7,741 nucleotides of DNA from Methanoregulaceae archaeon (GTDB lineage: Archaea > Halobacteriota > Methanomicrobia > Methanomicrobiales > Methanospirillaceae), in contig JALOPT010000084.1 of the NCBI GenBank assembly GCA_025453715.1, positions 1 to 7,741 on the forward strand, given 5' to 3'. The notes under the pieces are model-generated. The model was not told the origin of the DNA. It made no database searches and saw only the letters and a program-made list of their open reading frames with translations. Shown piece by piece: positions 1 to 4,667 of the stretch. Both the position numbers and the translations under genes were made by a program. How positions within the stretch are numbered: position 1 is the stretch's first letter; each line of letters opens with the position of its first letter.

Positions 1-248
1 AAATCTCATGGTTGCTGACAAACCAGATTAAAAAGACCCGGGTACAGGATATCCTGGCAGAACTGGGTCTTGATGAAAAAAAGACCCGCTCAACCATGAA
101 GAATTTTGGCAGCATCGGGCCGGGGGATACGTTATTTGCACTTGCCCTGCAACATGATGACTCCCTTATCAGTCCCGGGGATATCGTGGTACTGGCCAGC
201 AGTGGGATAGGGTTTACCTGGGGTGCCCAGGTTATCAGGTACCGTTGA
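1..248 (+). CDS. FabH-like 3-oxoacyl-ACP synthase III family protein, C-terminal part (5' end outside window)
   Basis: The frame is open from the window edge (first full codon at 3) to a TGA at 246-248, so only about 81 C-terminal residues are visible. The end of the protein reads GDIVVLASSGIGFTWGAQVI, which matches the closing strand of FabH-type condensing enzymes (thiolase superfamily), where a GGGFTWG-like motif is conserved. Known FabH enzymes condense an acyl-CoA with malonyl-ACP. The substrate here is unknown, and archaea do not depend on fatty acids for their lipids. The segment that should carry the catalytic His (HQAN in bacterial FabH) reads LLTNQIKK, and the Asn-containing GNTSAAS motif reads GSIGPGD. 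Two of the three usual catalytic residues may therefore be replaced. The Cys region lies outside the window. Related HMG-CoA-synthase-like enzymes are the main alternative. The gene converges on the radical SAM gene with 7 bases between the stops. Confidence 0.75.
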   Translation, partial: ISWLLTNQIKKTRVQDILAELGLDEKKTRSTMKNFGSIGPGDTLFALALQHDDSLISPGDIVVLASSGIGFTWGAQVIRYR

Positions 249-255
249 CCCGGGC

Positions 256-1377
256 TTACGGGATTATCTCGCACCCGTTGAATTTTGTGTGGAGAAATGA
301 TTCAGGGTTGATCGTCCCTTCCGTCATAAGACGGGTAACTTCCGGGAGTGCTCCTGTAAGACATTCCCGGAGATGGGTTATTGTCCTGCAAAGGACGCTA
401 CTCTGGTCTTCAGTCCAGGGCCTTGTAATAGTGGAGTAAAGACATCTCCCGCCGCAAAAGTCCAGTATCTCACACTCTGTACATCTTCCCCGGACAGGAA
501 GCTCCGGCAGCTGAGCGGGAACAGAACTGGCAATATGCCCGAGGTAGTAGTCTTTCATCCCGACCATCACCGGGCAGGCGGCAATATTCCCGTCGGTCAT
601 AATACTGTAATTGGCATACCCCGCACCACACCTGAGCCGGGAAGGCCTGTTGCTGAGAAGGTCATCCATGGGGTCAAGGAACGGGTACCAGCGTAGTACC
701 TTCCCTTCTGACTTCATGCAACTAAGCCAGTAGCGGACAAGCATCGAGATACCGGGGTTGTAACTCCGTTCCACCCACTCTTCAAAGTGTCGCGATTTGA
801 AGTCATTTGCAAAATTTGCATCAATCTGCCAGTGTATCGAGGAAAAACGAAAATCATCATTGTCCGAAAGGAATGTAACTGCATCGTAAATATCGGTTTT
901 TTCATTTACGGTCATCCGTGCAATCAATTCACCATGGTAGCCCGACTCACATAGATTACTAATATTATCGACAACGGTACGGTATGTCCCGGTACCGCGG
1001 TTGGCATCAGTCAGCCATTCAGGTCCGTCAATTGAAACCAGTATAGTCTCAAACCTGCTGAGATCTGCGGGTTCAATATGGTCGAGGAGGGTGCCGTTGG
1101 TCTGGAGCATGTACCTGTTTACTGGTGCATCCCGGAGTATCTCATGGACCAGATCTGATCGCATCAGGGGTTCACCACCATAAAATGTCAGGACAGCATC
1201 CGGGTCCATGGATAAGAAATGATAGAGTGCCGGGAGACTTATGCTCAGCTCTGCCGGGAGTTCCGGATCGATGGTGATCAGTTCCCCGTCCGTTTCTTCG
1301 TACACCTCAAACGACTTGCCCCTGCAGTAACTGCAGCAGAGATTACAGTCGTCTGTAAGGATGATATGGTAAAACAA
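256..1377 (-). CDS. Radical SAM/SPASM protein, putative peptide-modifying enzyme (AF1577-like)
   Basis: This 373-residue protein has the radical SAM signature CxxxCxxC at C11, C15 and C18 (DDCNLCCSYC), which binds the [4Fe-4S] cluster that cleaves S-adenosylmethionine. A YGGEP motif at 66-70 contacts SAM. The C-terminal third is a SPASM domain with the full seven-cysteine pattern: C250, then G263 and C268 (GxxxxC), then C299, C302, C308 and C312 (Cx2Cx5Cx3C), then C330. It should bind two auxiliary Fe-S clusters. SPASM enzymes typically modify ribosomal peptides or enzyme residues. The MFYHIILTDDCN start and overall form recall the archaeal 'AF1577 family' of putative peptide-modifying enzymes, whose substrate I do not know. 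The start is a TTG at 1377-1375, the first possible start after an in-frame stop at 1431-1429, with a weak AAGGG Shine-Dalgarno at 1383-1387. The TPR gene lies 67 bases upstream on the same strand and may be co-transcribed. No short Cys-rich precursor ORF was seen nearby. Confidence 0.88.
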   Translation of the reverse strand: MFYHIILTDDCNLCCSYCRGKSFEVYEETDGELITIDPELPAELSISLPALYHFLSMDPDAVLTFYGGEPLMRSDLVHEILRDAPVNRYMLQTNGTLLDHIEPADLSRFETILVSIDGPEWLTDANRGTGTYRTVVDNISNLCESGYHGELIARMTVNEKTDIYDAVTFLSDNDDFRFSSIHWQIDANFANDFKSRHFEEWVERSYNPGISMLVRYWLSCMKSEGKVLRWYPFLDPMDDLLSNRPSRLRCGAGYANYSIMTDGNIAACPVMVGMKDYYLGHIASSVPAQLPELPVRGRCTECEILDFCGGRCLYSTITRPWTEDQSSVLCRTITHLRECLTGALPEVTRLMTEGTINPESFLHTKFNGCEIIP

Positions 1378-1444
1378 AGGATCCCTTACAGATAGTACAT
1401 ATGATCCACTAAAAACTGACCTGTACCGTTAGCCTGCTGATATT

Positions 1445-2323
1445 TCAGGGCCTTGCACGTTTCATCAATACATACCAGAGCGCAAGGACTGTGACACCAA
1501 GGACGGGAATGAAAGATGACAACGGAGCCGGTTTTTTGGTAGGCCGGGAGCCGGTTATTCCGGTCGTAGGTACGGGTTGCGGTAATGATACATTTCCCAT
1601 TGAATCAAGTCGAAATAAAAGTTCCTGCTTGTTTTCTAGTGCTTCAATGTGCTTAGGGTCCACTGACAGTGCCTCGTCATAAGACTGGAGGGCTTCACGG
1701 TACCGGCCCAGTTTCGTAAATGCCAACGCCCTGTAGGTCCAGAGTCCGGCATCGAATTTGGCATCGTTGGGGTGTGTGCGGATTTCCTTGTCTGATATCC
1801 TGATTACTTCGTTAAAGACTTTCTGGGCCTCTTCCTGCCTTCCCAGTACCTGTAAATTTACCCCTTTATTGACAAGGGCACGGAGATCGTTCGGGTTTAT
1901 TGCGATGGCACGGTCATAGGAATCAATTGCATCCTGGGTGTTACCGAGGTTTGTCAATGCATCCCCTTTGTTCACCCAGGCCTTTACAAAATACGGGTCA
2001 AGCTTGAGGGCGTGATCAAAAGAGTCCAGGGCTCCCGTGAACTGGCTAAGCCTGACCTGCGTCATACCCAGTTTGTTCCAGACAACGCTGTTGTATGGGT
2101 CCTGCATGACAGATGCATTGTAGGCTGCCAGGGCAGACTCATACGAGCCCTCGCTATACGCCAGGTCTCCCTTCTGGGCCATTGATATTGCTATCTCAAA
2201 TGAAGTATCGGCAATGACCGGCTGAAGGAATACAACCAATACCAGTACCATGATTGTCACTCGTGATACTCGCAGGGTACTCATAGGTAATAGGTTGTCT
2301 TTGTCCTTATGAATATTAGCCAT
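1445..2323 (-). CDS. Secreted, membrane-anchored TPR repeat protein
   Basis: The protein is 292 residues from ATG 2323. It has an N-terminal hydrophobic segment at about 22-38 (TIMVLVLVVFLQPVIA) that reads as a signal peptide or anchor. About five tetratricopeptide repeats follow, at about 42-75, 77-110, 112-145, 146-179 and 193-227. Each has the W/A-x2-G...A...Y/F-x-A...P pattern, for example AWVNKGDALTNLGNTQDAID. A Pro/Thr/Lys-rich linker (about 247-268) leads to a C-terminal membrane segment (about 271-287) with a basic tail (KRARP). The likely topology is TPRs outside the membrane with the C-terminus anchored inside. Such proteins act as protein-protein scaffolds, and no partner can be named from sequence. 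Met14 (codon 2284-2282) is an alternative start that gives a more typical signal peptide; neither start has a good ribosome binding site. A TATA-like TAATATTA lies about 35 bases upstream of ATG 2323. The gene follows the tRNA pair and precedes the radical SAM gene. Confidence 0.85.
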   Translation of the reverse strand: MANIHKDKDNLLPMSTLRVSRVTIMVLVLVVFLQPVIADTSFEIAISMAQKGDLAYSEGSYESALAAYNASVMQDPYNSVVWNKLGMTQVRLSQFTGALDSFDHALKLDPYFVKAWVNKGDALTNLGNTQDAIDSYDRAIAINPNDLRALVNKGVNLQVLGRQEEAQKVFNEVIRISDKEIRTHPNDAKFDAGLWTYRALAFTKLGRYREALQSYDEALSVDPKHIEALENKQELLFRLDSMGNVSLPQPVPTTGITGSRPTKKPAPLSSFIPVLGVTVLALWYVLMKRARP

Positions 2324-2378
2324 TTGTATGGTCTACTCGTGAAAGAATCAGAGCGCATAATATTAGAGAGAAACAGTA

Positions 2379-2452
2379 TGGGCTCGTCGTGATTCGAACA
2401 CGAGATCTTCGCCGTGTGAAGGCGACGTCATAACCAGCTAGACCACGAGCCC
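2379..2452 (-). tRNA. tRNA-Val (anticodon CAC)
   Basis: The minus strand folds into a full 74-nt cloverleaf. The acceptor GGGCTCG pairs with CGAGCCC (2446-2452 with 2380-2386). The D-arm is GTC...GAC. The anticodon stem TCGCC/GGCGA encloses loop TTCACAC, so the anticodon is CAC (plus positions 2416-2418, shown as gtg) and reads GUG valine codons. The T-arm is TCGTG-TTCGAAT-CACGA and the discriminator is A. The 3' CCA is not encoded (TAC follows), so it must be added by a CCA-adding enzyme. No intron is seen. It lies 4 bases after the tRNA-Gly gene in transcription order. Confidence 0.96.
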
Positions 2453-2456
2453 AGAA

Positions 2457-2527
2457 TGCATCGACCGGGAATCGAACCCGGGCTATAGGCTTGGAAGGCC
2501 TAAGTCATGCCTCTAGACCATCGATGC
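2457..2527 (-). tRNA. tRNA-Gly (anticodon TCC)
   Basis: The minus strand folds into a 71-nt cloverleaf. The acceptor GCATCGA pairs with TCGATGC (2521-2527 with 2458-2464). The D-arm is GTC...GAC. The anticodon stem TAGGC/GCCTA encloses loop CTTCCAA, giving anticodon TCC (plus positions 2493-2495, shown as gga), which reads GGA and GGG glycine codons. The T-arm is CCGGG-TTCGATT-CCCGG and the discriminator is A. CCA is not encoded. It is the first gene of a two-tRNA transcript, with tRNA-Val following after only 4 bases (TTCT). Confidence 0.96.
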
Positions 2528-2542
2528 GAAGCAATCTGCCTT

Positions 2543-2574
2543 CTTATTATTGAGGTAACCCCCTTTATTATTTT
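2543..2574 (-). promoter_or_regulatory. Possible promoter region of the tRNA-Gly/tRNA-Val pair
   Basis: On the minus strand this region holds two AT-rich stretches that could be the archaeal TATA box: AAATAATAAAG (2563-2573) and CAATAATAAG (2543-2552). The distal one would place transcription start near 2544, leaving a leader of about 15-20 nt before the mature 5' end at 2527. The proximal one would place it too close to the tRNA. Neither matches the TATA consensus well, so the call is tentative. Confidence 0.3.
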
Positions 2575-2583
2575 TGTTCTGTT

Positions 2584-2619
2584 CCGGAAAAATCCGGGCT
2601 TTTAGCCCCTTATTTTTTT
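2584..2619 (+). terminator. Two overlapping hairpins plus T7 tract; terminator-like on the plus strand
   Basis: CCGGA-AAAAA-TCCGG (2584-2597, approximate loop) and GGGC-TTTTA-GCCC (2596-2608) overlap at the central GG, so they cannot both form fully. The second is followed by CTTA and a run of seven T (2613-2619), the shape of an intrinsic terminator for plus-strand transcription. No plus-strand gene lies upstream of it within 2 kb. On the minus strand the same element is only an A-rich hairpin region between htpX and the tRNAs. Confidence 0.35.
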
Positions 2620-2692
2620 AAGAACATCACCTGATAACGATGTGGGCACATTTCGGCACATGAACTCCACTTGTAGAGAGTAATATACCTGC

Positions 2693-2725
2693 AAAAAAAT
2701 AAAAAATTGAGAGATTTCAAAAAAA
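2693..2725 (-). terminator. T-rich termination region of htpX
   Basis: Directly after the htpX stop codon (TAA at 2728-2726), the minus strand carries three T tracts: seven T at 2725-2719, six at 2706-2701 and seven at 2699-2693. Archaeal RNA polymerase terminates at such oligo-T stretches without needing a hairpin. The position right behind the stop supports transcription ending here, before the tRNA promoter region. Confidence 0.6.
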
Positions 2726-3607
2726 TTAAGAGTACCTGAGTTCTTCTTCTACCTTTTCAAGGTTCGCGATACGCTTTTCGAGCGGGGGGTGGGTCGAAAA
2801 CAATTCAAGGAACTTATTACCGGAAAGCGCCGGGATAATGAAGAACGCATTTGAACCTTCGATCTTTGCCTTGGCCTCCGGAGGGACCACGTCCATCCTC
2901 CCGCTGATTTTATTCAGTGCAGAGATCAGGGACCTCGGGTTGTTCGTGATATACGCGCTACCCCTGTCAGCAGCAAATTCACGGTACCGGGAGAGTGCCA
3001 TCATAAGGAGGGTTGCAACAAACCATACAACCGCCGCCACAATTCCTGCGATTATCCATGCCCCTGCACCCTCACCGCGCCGGCTGAACAACGATGCAAA
3101 GAGGAAATTCTGCATGATAATCGCAGCCAGCATGGCAATAAAACTGGCAATAGTCATGGTAAGAATATCCCGGTTTTTAACATGGGCCAGTTCATGGGCA
3201 AGCACCGCTTCGAGTTCATCTTTTGACAGTAAGCGCATGATGGAATCCGTGCATGCCACAACAGCATGTTTCGGGCTCCTACCGGTAGCAAATGCATTGG
3301 GGACAGGGCTCTGCATAATCGCAATTTTCGGTTTGGGCAGGTCCGCCTCTTTGCACAGTTTTTCCACGGTCCGGTGCAGCTCCGGGTACTCATCCTCCTG
3401 GATAACTCTCGAACCGGTTGACCAGAGCACCAGTTTATCAGAGAAGAAATACTGGATAAATGCCATAACCACTACGATTACGATCATAAATGACATCGAG
3501 ATGCCCAATGCCAGGAGTATTGCAATGAAAACGAGGTATACGACGAACAGCAGGAACATTGTCAATATGACCCTGCTCGTAAGACCCCAGTCCCTTTTCC
3601 ATTTCAT
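2726..3607 (-). CDS. htpX: HtpX-like membrane zinc metalloprotease (M48 family)
   Basis: The protein is 293 residues, the usual length for HtpX. Two N-terminal membrane helices (about 13-35 and 37-55) are followed by a cytosolic region with the zinc motif HELAH at 138-142 (H138, E139, H142). The third ligand is probably E210 in SRYREFAAD. Two more hydrophobic segments lie at about 150-172 and 183-205, with the conserved FSTHPP at 270-275. HtpX cleaves misfolded or damaged membrane proteins as part of membrane quality control. All catalytic residues are present. ATG 3607 is chosen because MKW precedes the first membrane helix directly. No Shine-Dalgarno is seen, and a TATA box about 30 bases upstream suggests an almost leaderless mRNA. 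The gene stands alone, divergent from the Bles03 gene and followed by T tracts. Confidence 0.95.
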   Translation of the reverse strand: MKWKRDWGLTSRVILTMFLLFVVYLVFIAILLALGISMSFMIVIVVVMAFIQYFFSDKLVLWSTGSRVIQEDEYPELHRTVEKLCKEADLPKPKIAIMQSPVPNAFATGRSPKHAVVACTDSIMRLLSKDELEAVLAHELAHVKNRDILTMTIASFIAMLAAIIMQNFLFASLFSRRGEGAGAWIIAGIVAAVVWFVATLLMMALSRYREFAADRGSAYITNNPRSLISALNKISGRMDVVPPEAKAKIEGSNAFFIIPALSGNKFLELFSTHPPLEKRIANLEKVEEELRYS

Positions 3608-3632
3608 AATTTGTACACGTTGTCCCTGTTAC

Positions 3633-3640
3633 TCTTAAAA
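3633..3640 (-). promoter_or_regulatory. TATA-like box of htpX
   Basis: The minus strand reads TTTTAAGA here. An archaeal TATA box centred near 3636 would start transcription at about 3610, only about 3 bases before ATG 3607. This agrees with the absence of a ribosome binding site and suggests a leaderless transcript. Confidence 0.45.
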
Positions 3641-3660
3641 CATTCGACAATTGCAAAAAT

Positions 3661-3677
3661 CCCGGGTAAAACCCGGG
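3661..3677. repeat. Perfect 7-bp inverted repeat with 3-base loop (CCCGGGT-AAA-ACCCGGG)
   Basis: The seven-base arms pair perfectly around AAA. Read on the minus strand, the hairpin is followed by ATTTTT (3660-3655), which resembles an intrinsic terminator facing htpX. It may stop antisense transcription coming through the Bles03 gene, or serve as a protein-binding dyad between the divergent promoters. The sequence alone cannot decide between these. Confidence 0.5.
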
Positions 3678-3718
3678 CGGAATTTCAGTCACTCATGGGA
3701 CCTGACAGCCGGGGAACG

Positions 3719-3735
3719 CGATCCCTTATGGATCG
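3719..3735. repeat. Inverted repeat CGATCC-CTTAT-GGATCG upstream of the Bles03 gene
   Basis: Six-base perfect arms flank a 5-base spacer, making a 17-bp dyad. It ends 3 bases before the TATA-like TATA at 3739-3742, a position where an archaeal regulator could block or aid TBP/TFB binding. It is therefore a candidate operator; no bound factor is known. Confidence 0.4.
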
Positions 3736-3736
3736 G

Positions 3737-3744
3737 TGTATACC
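3737..3744 (+). promoter_or_regulatory. Possible TATA box of the Bles03/DUF1917 gene
   Basis: TGTATACC is the most TATA-like element in the right place on the plus strand. It would place transcription start near 3767, giving a leader of about 25 bases before ATG 3792. The match is short, and no other element confirms it. Confidence 0.3.
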
Positions 3745-3791
3745 AGATAACAAACAGAACCTTTTTTTCAGACGACATCGGACGATTAACC

Positions 3792-4442
3792 ATGGCGGAA
3801 GTCGGACCTGAAGCACTGGCGGATGTGGCGTATGGACTCTTCGAGCTCGCATTGAATAAAGAGCTCCGCGCGGAAGGGGACTACTTGTTCCAGCTGGTCG
3901 GGAATAAAACCGACTTCAAAGATAGATTTATCGCTTTTTTTTCCCGGTTCGAAAATGAATACCCACAACTTGCTGAAGCGCTCCGGTTGAAATTCGGGGG
4001 AATAGACCCTATTTACGAGATGATTACGGGGGGGGAGGGGGTGGTCCCGTCCAGGACCACACAGATGTACTGGATTATCCAGGATGCACCGGACATTGAA
4101 CCTGATGCAATTGAGGATGAATTAGCAGGAAAATGGCTGATCTTCCTCCCCCCGGACCGGGTTGACGAAGCATGGACGAAAGTAAGGGATGCCACATGCG
4201 CGAATATCCTTGGGATATCCGCAAAGGTCAGCACGGCAAAGCCCAACCCCGATTCGAGGGACCAGATGAAGGTGATCTACGTCTATACCGCCGACTGGCA
4301 GAACGAACCGGAAGTTATGCGGGTACGGGAAGAGCTGCGCAAACTTGGGTTCGTCGACAGGATCGGGTACAAGCGCAATATTGAAACTTTTAAAGGGGAA
4401 TACGCCCAGAAAGGAAAAAGAGTGACGTTCTATAGTGCCTGA
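3792..4442 (+). CDS. Bles03/DUF1917 family protein (putative phosphothreonine-lyase-like domain)
   Basis: The protein is 216 residues from ATG 3792. The C-terminal half, about 92-215, matches my memory of the Bles03 (DUF1917) family, which includes human C11orf68 and archaeal proteins. The visible family segments are GKWLIFLP (113-120), LGISAKVSTAK (140-150), VIYVYTADW (161-169), VMRVREELRKLGF (175-187) and the end KRVTFYS. Databases name some archaeal members 'putative phosphothreonine lyase domain' proteins; no activity is established that I know of. The N-terminal half (1-90) is mostly helical-looking and not recognised. The frame stays open upstream to a TTG at 3651, but that extension looks like random coding and overlaps the promoter dyads, so ATG 3792 is preferred. 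No signal peptide or membrane segment is present, so it is probably cytosolic. Codons at 4028-4041 hold a run of eight G followed by AGGGGG, encoding TGGEGV. The gene ends one base from the stop of L40e. Confidence 0.8.
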   Translation: MAEVGPEALADVAYGLFELALNKELRAEGDYLFQLVGNKTDFKDRFIAFFSRFENEYPQLAEALRLKFGGIDPIYEMITGGEGVVPSRTTQMYWIIQDAPDIEPDAIEDELAGKWLIFLPPDRVDEAWTKVRDATCANILGISAKVSTAKPNPDSRDQMKVIYVYTADWQNEPEVMRVREELRKLGFVDRIGYKRNIETFKGEYAQKGKRVTFYSA

Positions 4443-4456
4443 ATCAGGCTTTTCGC
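4435..4456 (+). terminator. Palindrome across two converging stop codons, terminator-like on the plus strand
   Basis: GCCTGA-A-TCAGGC (4437-4449) is a perfect palindrome containing the stop codons of the Bles03 gene (TGA, 4440-4442) and L40e (tca on plus, 4444-4446). On the plus strand it can form the stem GCCTG-AAT-CAGGC followed by TTTT, a small intrinsic-terminator shape for the Bles03 transcript. On the minus strand no T tract follows. Because both genes end in GCC TGA, the symmetry may be partly accidental. Confidence 0.35.
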
Positions 4457-4590
4457 TCTTTATTCTTCGGGCGGAGATTCTGGTACCCGCATTTTCGGCA
4501 CTGTGTAGCACGAATTGCATTCCTTGCGTTACAGCGCATACAAATTTTTACATTAAGAAGGCGGGCTTCTGCTTCAGGGAATCTTGCCAT
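4444..4590 (-). CDS. rpl40e: Large-subunit ribosomal protein L40e
   Basis: This 48-residue basic protein begins MARFPEAEARLLNVKICMRC and ends KNKERKA, typical of archaeal L40e in sequence and size. A zinc-ribbon motif is formed by C17, C20, C31 and C34 (CxxC...CxxC). It is a small structural protein of the 50S subunit. ATG 4590 is preceded by GTGGTG (4597-4602), a fair match to the archaeal Shine-Dalgarno. A TATA-like TTTATAAG lies at 4621-4628. It comes last in the minus-strand cluster, 77 bases after the XTP/dITP diphosphatase gene, and converges on the Bles03 gene with a single base between the stop codons. Confidence 0.95.
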   Translation of the reverse strand: MARFPEAEARLLNVKICMRCNARNAIRATQCRKCGYQNLRPKNKERKA

Positions 4591-4620
4591 TTTCTACACC
4601 ACATTCCAGATTTATTCTGT

Positions 4621-4628
4621 CTTATAAA
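4621..4628 (-). promoter_or_regulatory. TATA box of the L40e gene
   Basis: The minus strand reads TTTATAAG, close to the archaeal TATA consensus. It lies 31-38 bases upstream of ATG 4590 within the 77-base gap after the diphosphatase gene. Transcription would start near 4598, leaving a leader of only a few bases. L40e may therefore be transcribed on its own as well as from the operon. Confidence 0.5.
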
Positions 4629-4667
4629 CAAAGCTCTCTTTCCACTTAACCGTTGTGGGAAACCCAT

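Larger units (their letters stand above)
2528..2725. other. Intergenic region between tRNA-Gly and htpX
   Basis: These 198 bases hold the tRNA promoter region, the double hairpin with T7, and the htpX T tracts. In between, GGCACAT occurs twice exactly 10 bases apart (2645-2651 and 2655-2661), the first copy lying within the dyad ATGTG-GG-CACAT (2640-2651). Only very short reading frames are present. The longest with any start context is a 19-residue minus-strand frame (2603-2662), which I do not consider a gene. Confidence 0.5.
3608..3791. other. Divergent intergenic region between htpX and the Bles03 gene
   Basis: These 184 bases hold the htpX TATA-like box, two perfect dyads of 17 bases each (3661-3677 and 3719-3735) and a weak TATA-like element for the plus-strand gene. 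A run of seven T lies at 3762-3768. No convincing coding sequence is present, although the Bles03 frame stays open through part of it. Confidence 0.5.

Noticed and set aside
1378..1444. Search for a short precursor peptide of the radical SAM enzyme in the gap after the TPR gene
   Set aside because: The only ATG frame on the minus strand is four codons long (MYYL), so no precursor is encoded there.
2603..2662. Minus-strand 19-residue frame starting MCRNVPTSL
   Set aside because: The purine-rich GGAG lies only 3 bases from the ATG, the frame ends within the hairpin element, and no family is recognised. It is more likely spacer.
2838..3638. Long plus-strand open frame of 266 codons opposite htpX
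   Set aside because: It is a mirror frame of the htpX gene, whose HELAH, membrane helices and STHPP motif are clear on the minus strand. The plus-strand translation has no recognisable domain.
3651..3791. 47-codon N-terminal extension of the Bles03 frame starting at a TTG
   Set aside because: The extension looks like random coding, contains both dyads and the probable promoter, and no ribosome site precedes the TTG. ATG 3792 is the simpler start.
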